From Porticoccaceae bacterium UBA4026 (GTDB taxonomy: Bacteria > Pseudomonadota > Gammaproteobacteria > Pseudomonadales > Porticoccaceae): DNA of 15,181 bases. The DNA lies in the NCBI GenBank assembly GCA_002382445.1, contig DGAQ01000028.1, positions 40,141-55,321 on the forward strand, read 5' to 3'. Every line of letters begins with the position of its first letter. The first letter of the stretch is position 1. The notes below the pieces were generated by a model. That model worked only from the letters and a program-made list of their open reading frames with translations. It was not told where the DNA came from and made no database searches. The position numbers were made by a program, and so were the translations under genes. This document shows positions 1 through 5,834 of the stretch, in pieces.

Positions 1-71
1 GAATTGCTAAACTCGATCGCGTCAAAATTTCCCTACTTCAACTCTCGGTGAAATAAACTAGGTATCAACTT

Positions 72-1175
72 ATGAATCTTGCGGACAAAGTATTAGCGGT
101 AAATGATGACCTTCCAATTCGCACAGATCAGCCCGTCCATAGCGGCAAAGTGCGATCTGTGTATTGGCTGACTGACGGTGATAGTCGACGGTTGATCGCA
201 GAAAATAATTATGATGTAGCACCAGATGCACCTCTAGCAATTATGGTTATTAGTGACCGAATTTCAGCGTTTGAATGTATTTGGCACGCCGAAGGCGGCA
301 TGCGCGGAGTTCCTGGCAAGGGAGCAGCGTTAAATGCTATTTCAAACCACTGGTTTAAGTTATTCCGCGATCAAGGTCTCGCCGATAGTCATATATTGGA
401 TGTTCCACATCCTCTAGTCTGGATTGTACAAAAAGCAAAACCTGTGATGATTGAGGCTATTTGTCGTCAGTACATTACTGGGTCTATGTGGCGAGCCTAT
501 GATAAGGGCGAACGAGCGTTTTGTGGTATTCAAATGGTGGATGGCTTGGGTCGCGATGAAAAATTACCTGAGTTACTGATTACTCCCTCAACTAAAGGCA
601 TCCTAACTAACATTCCAGGTGTTCCTGAGGTCGATGACGTCAACGTGTCCAGAGCCGATATTGAAAATAATTACGCAGCTTTTAAATTTCGAAATCGCGA
701 GGATATTGATGTCTACGAGAAACTACTGAGTGAAGGCTTTGCGGTTATTAGCGACGCACTGGCCGAACTGGATCAGGTATTTGTCGACACCAAGTTTGAG
801 TTCGGTTATGTGACCGATCGCGCCGGTAATGACAAACTAATTTATATGGACGAAGTCGGCACTCCCGATTCGTCAAGAATATGGGACGGCCCAAGTTACC
901 GCGAAGGAAAGATTGTAGAAAACTCTAAAGAGAGCTTCCGACAATTATTGCTCGGACACTTCCCAGAGCCAGAAATATTACTTGATAAAAATCGTATGGA
1001 TGAGCGCAACGCCTTAGCCAAGGATAACGCTTTACCCGAGTCAGTGATGATGGCCGTGTCGAATACGTACGTCAGTCTGGCAGAAAAAATTACCGGCCAA
1101 ATTCTTGAAATATCTGACAACCCGAAAGCCGAAATCATAGCCGTCCTGAGGGAGAAGTACGATTTGGTTGACTAG
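72..1175 (+). CDS. purC: Phosphoribosylaminoimidazole-succinocarboxamide synthase (SAICAR synthase)
   Basis: PurC catalyses the ATP-dependent joining of CAIR and L-aspartate to give SAICAR in cytoplasmic de novo purine synthesis. The 367-aa product shows both family signatures. One is around residues 124-138 (MIEAICRQYITGS). The other is at 237-245 (FVDTKFEFG), followed by the MDEVGTPDSSR segment near 259-268 and DGPSYREGK at 272-280. The length matches the long form known from Vibrio-like gammaproteobacteria rather than the roughly 237-aa E. coli form. The start at 72 gives a full N-terminus including the nucleotide-binding GKVRSVYWL segment (25-33); its ribosome site is weak (TAGG about 11 nt upstream). 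The gene stands alone at the left edge and converges on sdaA with a 4-bp overlap, so no terminator fits between them. Identity is secure. Confidence 0.96.
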   Translation: MNLADKVLAVNDDLPIRTDQPVHSGKVRSVYWLTDGDSRRLIAENNYDVAPDAPLAIMVISDRISAFECIWHAEGGMRGVPGKGAALNAISNHWFKLFRDQGLADSHILDVPHPLVWIVQKAKPVMIEAICRQYITGSMWRAYDKGERAFCGIQMVDGLGRDEKLPELLITPSTKGILTNIPGVPEVDDVNVSRADIENNYAAFKFRNREDIDVYEKLLSEGFAVISDALAELDQVFVDTKFEFGYVTDRAGNDKLIYMDEVGTPDSSRIWDGPSYREGKIVENSKESFRQLLLGHFPEPEILLDKNRMDERNALAKDNALPESVMMAVSNTYVSLAEKITGQILEISDNPKAEIIAVLREKYDLVD

Positions 1176-2566
1176 CATTCGATAATGTTTACCGGCACGT
1201 CCAAGACATGCAACGCCAGACCCCCTCTTGAGGTTTCCTTATAGCGCTTGTGCATGTCTTCGCCGGTTTTACGCATGGTTTTGATAACCTTATCCAATGA
1301 CACAAAGTGAGTACCATCGCCGTGTAAAGCGATGCGTGACGCATGTATGGCCTTAATAGAACCCATCGCGTTACGTTCAATGCAAGGCACCTGAACTAAG
1401 CCGCCAATGGGGTCGCAGGTCAAGCCAAGATTGTGCTCCATACCAATTTCAGCCGCGTTTTCAACCTGTTCTGGAGTGCCCCCCAATACTGCCGTAAGAG
1501 CACCCGCTGCCATAGAGCAGGCGGACCCTATCTCGCCCTGACAGCCTACTTCCGCGCCACTAATGGATGCATTCTTTTTGTACAAAGTGCCAATAGCTGC
1601 CGCGGTCAATAAAAAGGTCACTATACCCTCTGAATTAGCTCCAGGAACAAACTCAAGATAGTAATTAAGTACCGCCGGAATAATGCCCGCGGCGCCATTC
1701 GTCGGTGCCGTGACCACTCTGCCTCCAGCAGCATTTTCTTCGTTGACTGCCAATGCGTAGAGCGTCACCCAGTCTAATACAGCCAATGGATCGGTCGAGT
1801 CAGGTCGTGCAATGAGCTGAAGATGTAGCTTATTAGCTCTTCTTGGCACCTGTAAACCGCCAGGCAGTATCCCGCTGTTGGCAATGCCATTGTCAATGCA
1901 TTCCTTCATGAAGCACCAAAGTTTCAAAAGTTGAGCTCGCGTGACATCCGTGGGTCGCCAGGCCTCTTCGTTGGCTAGCATCAATTCAGCAATACTCATA
2001 TTATGTCTCGCGCACAACGCAAGTAGTTCGGCCCCGGAATCGAACTCATAGGGTAGCTGCCTACTATCTTCAATAAGGCAGTCATCCGAGTGCGCATTGC
2101 CGTCGACAACAAATCCACCACCAACCGAATAAAACGTTTTTTGGATAAGGGTCGTGCCCAGCTCGTCAAAAGCGGAAAATATCATACCGTTAGGATGGAA
2201 CGGCAAGCTTTTACGTCTATGTAAGAAAAAATCTGTCGAATGGTTGTAGCTGATGCTGTGACACCCACCAAGGTTTAAACGATGATTATCACGAATATAA
2301 GCTACCCTAGCCGCTATGCCAGCAACGTCTACTGACTCTGGTTCCTCTCCCTCTAGACCAAGCAATACGGCCTTTGGCGTGCCGTGGCCTTTACCTGTCG
2401 CGCCCAAAGAACCAAACATTTCAGCAACCACTCGAGTCACTGATGTCAAAAGTCCAGCGTCTTTTAAGTAGGCTGAAAATTGAGCTGCAGCCAACATTGG
2501 GCCAACGGTATGCGAACTTGAGGGTCCGATGCCTATTTTGAATAAATCGAGTGCACTAATTACCAT
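1172..2566 (-). CDS. sdaA: L-serine dehydratase / ammonia-lyase, iron-sulfur type
   Basis: The enzyme deaminates L-serine to pyruvate and ammonia in the cytoplasm using a [4Fe-4S] cluster instead of PLP. The 464-aa chain is the single-polypeptide type. The N-terminal beta domain opens with GIGPSSSHTVGPM (12-24), and the catalytic alpha domain carries TAPTNGAAGIIPAV (286-299). The cluster cysteines are C342, C384 and C395; this 42/11 spacing is the one known from the Legionella enzyme. The chain ends in Cys464, as in Legionella, where the C-terminal cysteine inserts into the active site as the fourth iron ligand. The ATG at 2566 has AGGAAG 6 nt upstream. The gene runs alone on the reverse strand, tail-to-tail with purC. 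An inverted repeat about 52-72 bp upstream could be an operator. Identity is secure; sdaA against a paralogue name such as sdaB cannot be decided here. Confidence 0.95.
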   Translation of the reverse strand: MVISALDLFKIGIGPSSSHTVGPMLAAAQFSAYLKDAGLLTSVTRVVAEMFGSLGATGKGHGTPKAVLLGLEGEEPESVDVAGIAARVAYIRDNHRLNLGGCHSISYNHSTDFFLHRRKSLPFHPNGMIFSAFDELGTTLIQKTFYSVGGGFVVDGNAHSDDCLIEDSRQLPYEFDSGAELLALCARHNMSIAELMLANEEAWRPTDVTRAQLLKLWCFMKECIDNGIANSGILPGGLQVPRRANKLHLQLIARPDSTDPLAVLDWVTLYALAVNEENAAGGRVVTAPTNGAAGIIPAVLNYYLEFVPGANSEGIVTFLLTAAAIGTLYKKNASISGAEVGCQGEIGSACSMAAGALTAVLGGTPEQVENAAEIGMEHNLGLTCDPIGGLVQVPCIERNAMGSIKAIHASRIALHGDGTHFVSLDKVIKTMRKTGEDMHKRYKETSRGGLALHVLDVPVNIIEC

Positions 2567-2617
2567 ACATCACTTCCTACTTACCTTAATTATCAGCGTC
2601 TCACAAGGCCGCAACCA

Positions 2618-2638
2618 AAACCTTTTCAGTAAAGGTTT
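2618..2638. repeat. 8-bp perfect inverted repeat upstream of sdaA
   Basis: AAACCTTT and AAAGGTTT flank a 5-nt centre (TCAGT), a perfect 21-bp dyad about 52-72 bp upstream of the sdaA start. The position suits an operator for a dimeric regulator, or a small hairpin in an sdaA leader. No T-run follows on either strand, so it is not an intrinsic terminator. The function is inferred from position and symmetry only. Confidence 0.4.
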
Positions 2639-2804
2639 AGACTGAGATTAATTTAGAGATTTTGATAGGTTAAATGAATAACATCTATGTTCACATTTAT
2701 CACGACAATATTATGTTTTAAAAACGAAGTCATCATAATCAACAACGACGGAGATTCGTTTAAAGATGCCCTAAAGCTATAAACACTCACGACTAGATTC
2801 CCAT

Positions 2805-2837
2805 AAGAGACTTTTGCCCGTCAAGAAAAGAGACTTT
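2805..2837. repeat. Tandem pair of AAGAGACTTT boxes, 23 bp apart
   Basis: The same 10-mer occurs at 2805-2814 and 2828-2837. The start-to-start distance is 23 bp, about two helical turns, and each copy is itself a dyad (AAG-AGA-CTT). The pair sits 48-80 bp before the start of the 162-aa gene, where a transcription factor would bind. This is a plausible operator pair, but no regulator is identified. Confidence 0.4.
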
Positions 2838-2884
2838 AGCTATTACAATTTCACGGCGTTTCAGTTAGAGTTTGAAAAAACAAT

Positions 2885-3373
2885 ATGGCAAAAAAAATGA
2901 GCGAAGAACAGTCAATTAACATCGATTCACGAAAACTATTTAATATGGGCGTCAATATTCTAGTGGCGGGTTTCATTCGGCAAAAACCTGAAGATGCCAA
3001 GCGACTATTTAAAGAGCTTAAACAGGGAAATCAAGTTCAATCGGGTGAATTGACCTCAAAGGAAAGTGGCATGGTTATTCCTATTAAACTTGAACTAGAC
3101 CGCAGTGAATATCGGGGCCAATTCAACTATCCAAATTTCGACGTTTCACTGCGAACGATGCTGGAGAAATTTGAAACGGAGGCGCGGAAGGATAAAGAGC
3201 TTAAAGATCTACGTACTCTGACAAATGAAACTACGGGTGGTCTTTTGTTTAACTTACCTTCTGGCGTGCAGATAGGCGCAGATCTAAATGTTCTGATGAT
3301 GGCAGTTGAGCCTCTGAATGAACACTTGATCGTGAAGCTGATGTTCATGAATCCCGAGCAATTTCAAGCCTAG
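2885..3373 (+). CDS. Conserved-looking hypothetical protein, 162 aa
   Basis: I do not recognise this family. The product is a soluble-looking protein of 162 residues with no signal peptide, no membrane segment long enough to count, and no cysteine or metal-binding motif. Visible parts are a polar N-terminus; a short hydrophobic stretch (residues 22-31, VNILVAGFIR); a charged helix-like segment with many Lys/Glu (about 32-55); a second charged stretch (about 91-109, KFETEARKDKELKDL); and a hydrophobic C-terminal third (about 119-159). The ATG at 2885 lacks a clear ribosome site, and an in-frame ATG at residue 5 (2897) is equally possible. It lies alone after the divergent sdaA promoter region, 180 bp before the next forward gene. 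It is treated as a real gene because the frame is long, codon use looks normal and upstream repeats resemble regulation. Function unknown. Confidence 0.7.
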   Translation: MAKKMSEEQSINIDSRKLFNMGVNILVAGFIRQKPEDAKRLFKELKQGNQVQSGELTSKESGMVIPIKLELDRSEYRGQFNYPNFDVSLRTMLEKFETEARKDKELKDLRTLTNETTGGLLFNLPSGVQIGADLNVLMMAVEPLNEHLIVKLMFMNPEQFQA

Positions 3374-3486
3374 ATACTAACTCGCCTTCAAGCAAGGCTG
3401 ATCAACTAGACCAAGAGCCATTCGACAGAGTTAAATCTCTGCTCTATACTAAAACAGAGGGCGCTTGTAGGCTCTAGGCGCGATAC

Positions 3487-3505
3487 ACTTTAGCACGCCT
3501 AAAGT
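3487..3505. repeat. 7-bp perfect inverted repeat before the two-TM protein gene
   Basis: ACTTTAG and CTAAAGT flank CACGC, a perfect dyad 49-67 bp upstream of the ATG at 3554. It could be an operator or a small leader hairpin. It lacks a T-run and so does not look like a terminator for the preceding gene. Confidence 0.3.
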
Positions 3506-3553
3506 CTCGCTCGACCTTCTCCATAATTTATAAAAAAAGTTGGGGGTAGAGTA

Positions 3554-4111
3554 ATGAGAAGACATTTTTATATCAGTAATGATCTCGATGAACTAGAAGC
3601 CGTAGAAAAAGAGCTTGAAAGCCATGGCGTTTCAACGCCACATATCCACGTCCTGAGCTTGAACGATCGCGAGGTTTCACAACACACTAAACTGCATGAA
3701 GTAGAGGCTGTGCTGCGAACTGATGTAGTGCACAGCACCGAAATAGGCGCTTTGATTGGTGTTGTCGGCGCCGCTTGCGTTTTAGGTATCGCACATTTCT
3801 CTGGTTGGGCGGAAGGGCCTACGTGGATACCTTTTGTATTCCTATCTATCGTTATTTTAGGCTTTTGTACATGGGAAGGCGGGTTTTTTGGTATTCAAAT
3901 CAAAAACAAACGTTTTGCGCGCTTTGACGCTGAGTTGAAAGCCGGAAAACATCTGTTTTTTGTTGATATAGAGTCCGAAAAAGAACAGCTTTTATCTGAC
4001 ATAATGGATCGGCACCCAACGCTGGAGTCGGCAGGCGAAGGGCCTTCTGTTCCCCATTGGTTTATACGCCTGCAAGAACGCTTCAAACACTTTGCGAAAG
4101 TAATGCCCTAG
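3554..4111 (+). CDS. Conserved membrane protein with two transmembrane segments, 185 aa
   Basis: The N-terminal cytoplasmic-looking domain (about 1-60) has an alternating alpha/beta pattern beginning MRRHFYISNDLDELEAVEKE. Two hydrophobic segments follow, at about 63-83 and 90-108, joined by a very short turn (SGWAEGPTW). A soluble tail (about 115-185) contains GIQIKNKRFARF and GKHLFFVDIE. From memory, it resembles a family in Pseudomonas and relatives that often carries the uninformative name 'NAD/FAD-utilizing enzyme'; I see no dinucleotide-binding motif to support that name. The hairpin membrane unit between two small alpha/beta parts is reminiscent of DUF1269-like stress proteins, but this is only analogy. 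A G-rich stretch (GGGGGTAGAG) precedes the ATG and may act as ribosome site. It ends 8 bp from the stop of the convergent cox4 gene. Function unknown. Confidence 0.8.
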   Translation: MRRHFYISNDLDELEAVEKELESHGVSTPHIHVLSLNDREVSQHTKLHEVEAVLRTDVVHSTEIGALIGVVGAACVLGIAHFSGWAEGPTWIPFVFLSIVILGFCTWEGGFFGIQIKNKRFARFDAELKAGKHLFFVDIESEKEQLLSDIMDRHPTLESAGEGPSVPHWFIRLQERFKHFAKVMP

Positions 4112-4119
4112 GGTTTCTT

Positions 4120-4443
4120 TTAGCCGAAGAATATTAAGCGATTAAGGTTAGTGTAGCTCGCCTCACTAGCCATAAGCGCTATAAGAACTAAAATACAGAG
4201 AGGCGGAGATAAAATTGCGAGGGTGAAAGCGATCCGTTCCCACACCATATGCATGAATACGGCGATAATGAGTCCGGCTTTTAGGAACATAAACACGAGG
4301 ATAAGAGACCACCGAAGTATTCCCTGAAGCTGTAAATAGTCGACTAAATAAGAAAAGCTACTTAAAACAAAAAGCAATCCCCAGACTTTAAAATAAAGAC
4401 TAATGGGATGCTGTTGAGGCTGTGTGTTAGTGTTGTTTTGCAT
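4120..4443 (-). CDS. Cytochrome c oxidase subunit IV (prokaryotic COX4 type)
   Basis: This small integral membrane subunit of a heme-copper oxidase has 107 residues. Its three hydrophobic segments are at about 20-38, 45-66 and 71-92, typical of the prokaryotic COX4 family, with the usual KAGLIIAVFMHM segment in the second helix (55-66). The ATG at 4443 is chosen over an in-frame ATG at 4476 because AGGGG lies about 7 nt upstream of the shorter start, and the longer one would overlap the end of the upstream subunit III gene. It is the last gene of the five-gene oxidase operon, 10 bp after the preceding stop. No terminator is visible: the transcript runs straight into the tail of the convergent 185-aa gene 8 bp away. 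Confidence 0.9.
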   Translation of the reverse strand: MQNNTNTQPQQHPISLYFKVWGLLFVLSSFSYLVDYLQLQGILRWSLILVFMFLKAGLIIAVFMHMVWERIAFTLAILSPPLCILVLIALMASEASYTNLNRLIFFG

Positions 4444-4453
4444 GTTTAATCCC

Positions 4454-5125
4454 CTACCACAGATAAAAGAAGGCAAAGATAAATACCCAGACTAAATCAA
4501 CGAAGTGCCAGTAGAGGCCCGTAATTTCAACGATTTCATAACCCCTTTCTTCGTAATCACCGCGTAGCACTTTCAGCGCCACCACAGTCAAATAAATAAC
4601 ACCAATCGAGACGTGAAAACCATGAAAGCCAGTAATCATGAAAAAAGCAGCGCCAAACTGAGGTGCACCCATTGGGTTACCCCAGGGTCGGACTCCCTCT
4701 TCAATTAATTTAGTCCACTCGAACGCCTGCATGCCCACGAAGCAGACGCCAAATACTGCAGTCACTAACATTAAAATGGCTGCCTGTTTGCGTTGGCGGC
4801 GATAACCGCAGTTCACAGCCATTGCCATGGTGCCACTGCTGGTAATAAGCACAAAGGTCATAATGGCGATTAAGATCAGAGGAATATGCTCGCCCGCGAT
4901 GGTTAGGGCAAAAACCTCACTAGTATTAGGCCAGGGTACGTCAGTGGTCATACGCACCGACATGTAACCGACTAAAAAACAGCTGAAGATAAAAGTATCG
5001 CTAAGTAAGAAAATCCACATCATGGTTTTTCCCCAAGAGACATTTTTAAATGCGTCTTTGTCAGAAACCCAGTCTTCAATTAGACCGTTCATACCACTAG
5101 TGGTTGGTTGGCTCGTATTATCCAT
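4454..5125 (-). CDS. Cytochrome c oxidase subunit III (classical type)
   Basis: Subunit III of the aa3/caa3 oxidase is a multi-helix membrane protein that stabilises subunit I and supports sustained proton uptake. The 223-aa product has about five strong hydrophobic segments. Family landmarks are QAFEW (133-137), ITGFHGFHVSIGVIYL (164-179) and ITGLYWHFVDLVWVFIF (201-217), the last two being the classical helix signatures. The ATG at 5125 is preferred to an in-frame ATG at 5242: the extra 39 residues would overlap the upstream gene and are cysteine- and arginine-rich, unlike the family, and GGGAG lies about 10 nt before 5125. The gene starts 4 bp after the stop of the other subunit III homologue, which suggests coupled translation. 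Confidence 0.93.
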   Translation of the reverse strand: MDNTSQPTTSGMNGLIEDWVSDKDAFKNVSWGKTMMWIFLLSDTFIFSCFLVGYMSVRMTTDVPWPNTSEVFALTIAGEHIPLILIAIMTFVLITSSGTMAMAVNCGYRRQRKQAAILMLVTAVFGVCFVGMQAFEWTKLIEEGVRPWGNPMGAPQFGAAFFMITGFHGFHVSIGVIYLTVVALKVLRGDYEERGYEIVEITGLYWHFVDLVWVFIFAFFYLW

Positions 5126-5129
5126 ATCT

Positions 5130-5804
5130 CTAGTCTCCCAGTCCGCAAAACTTAGCAATGGCGGCGTAGGTACCTGGCGAGCTCGACAATAATGCAAACA
5201 ACAGCATCCATACCACCAGTAAAAAATGCCAGTAGGTAGCACACAACTCTACGCTTAATCTAGTCAGCGCTAGGCCTTCTTCAGTTGGCTCCCGACGTTC
5301 ACGCTCTAAACGCACTGTAGCGACTATCCACGCCACTAACCCACCCACAAGGTGCACCGCATGCAAACCTGTCAGCAAAAAGAAAAATGCGTTTGCAGGA
5401 TTACTATCAGCAAAAAAACCGCGGGTCGTTAAGAAATTCCAAAATACTAACTGACCCACCAAAAAGCCGATCGAAGACAGACCCGCCAACATCAGTAACT
5501 CGCGGCTATGGCCCCGTTCTGGCTGCCTGATACTTCGACGTGCCAATTCTAAGGAAATGCTAGCAACGACCAACAAAGCAGTGTTGAACCATAACTGACC
5601 TGTTTGCGCGAGCGGTTGCCACGGCTCTGATAGAGCCTCCCAGTCAGACACTTGGGAACGTAAAATATAGGAAAGCAAAAATAGAAAAAACATCGAACTC
5701 ATTGCAGCCATCAGTAGATGAAGGCCCGTTTTAGCACTGGCGCTACGTTGATCAAAATAACCCGGTGAAGCGGCGAAAGGTACGGACGTAGTTTGTGTTA
5801 GCAT
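5130..5804 (-). CDS. Heme-copper oxidase subunit III homologue (second, divergent copy)
   Basis: This is a second subunit III-family membrane protein of 224 residues, immediately upstream of the classical copy. It keeps the two helix signatures LLTGLHAVHLVGGL (143-156) and CATYWHFLLVVWMLLFAL (188-205). It differs elsewhere: the QAFEW motif of its neighbour is replaced by LVFWNF (119-124), so the glutamate in that helix is absent. Other hydrophobic segments are at about 29-48, 72-87 and 104-122. The ATG at 5804 is preferred over a GTG at 5816 because the GGAGA ribosome site lies between them. It follows coxA by 30 bp and precedes the other copy by 4 bp. Paired subunit III genes are known in some proteobacterial caa3 clusters; whether both assemble into one complex is not known from the sequence. 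Confidence 0.88.
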   Translation of the reverse strand: MLTQTTSVPFAASPGYFDQRSASAKTGLHLLMAAMSSMFFLFLLSYILRSQVSDWEALSEPWQPLAQTGQLWFNTALLVVASISLELARRSIRQPERGHSRELLMLAGLSSIGFLVGQLVFWNFLTTRGFFADSNPANAFFFLLTGLHAVHLVGGLVAWIVATVRLERERREPTEEGLALTRLSVELCATYWHFLLVVWMLLFALLSSSPGTYAAIAKFCGLGD

Positions 5805-5834
5805 AATTTTCTCCACAATTTAATAGCTGCGTTC

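Larger units (their letters stand above)
2567..2884. other. Intergenic region between divergent sdaA and the 162-aa gene
   Basis: This 318-bp AT-rich gap must hold the promoters of two divergent genes. I find no convincing coding frame; the longest in-phase ATG stretch I noticed is 15 codons. It holds an inverted repeat near sdaA (2618-2638) and a pair of short palindromic direct repeats near the forward gene (2805-2837), both listed separately. No confident -35/-10 pair could be fixed for either gene. Confidence 0.7.

Noticed and set aside
1..56. Possible 3' tail of an upstream gene ending before purC
   Set aside because: Two forward frames stay open from the left edge, one stopping with TGA at 49-51 and one with TAA at 54-56. 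Fewer than 19 codons are visible and neither is recognisable, so no gene can be supported.
2674..2721. 15-codon reading frame starting ATG-AAT-AAC in the sdaA upstream gap
   Set aside because: It is too short, has no convincing ribosome site and shows no leader-peptide features such as repeated codons for one amino acid.
3384..3398. GCCTT-CAAGC-AAGGC hairpin after the 162-aa gene as a terminator
   Set aside because: The stem is only 5 bp and no T-run follows.
4106..4119. CCCTAGGG followed by T-rich DNA between the convergent 185-aa gene and cox4 as a terminator
   Set aside because: The palindrome has no loop and cannot form a hairpin; the T-rich stretch alone is not enough.
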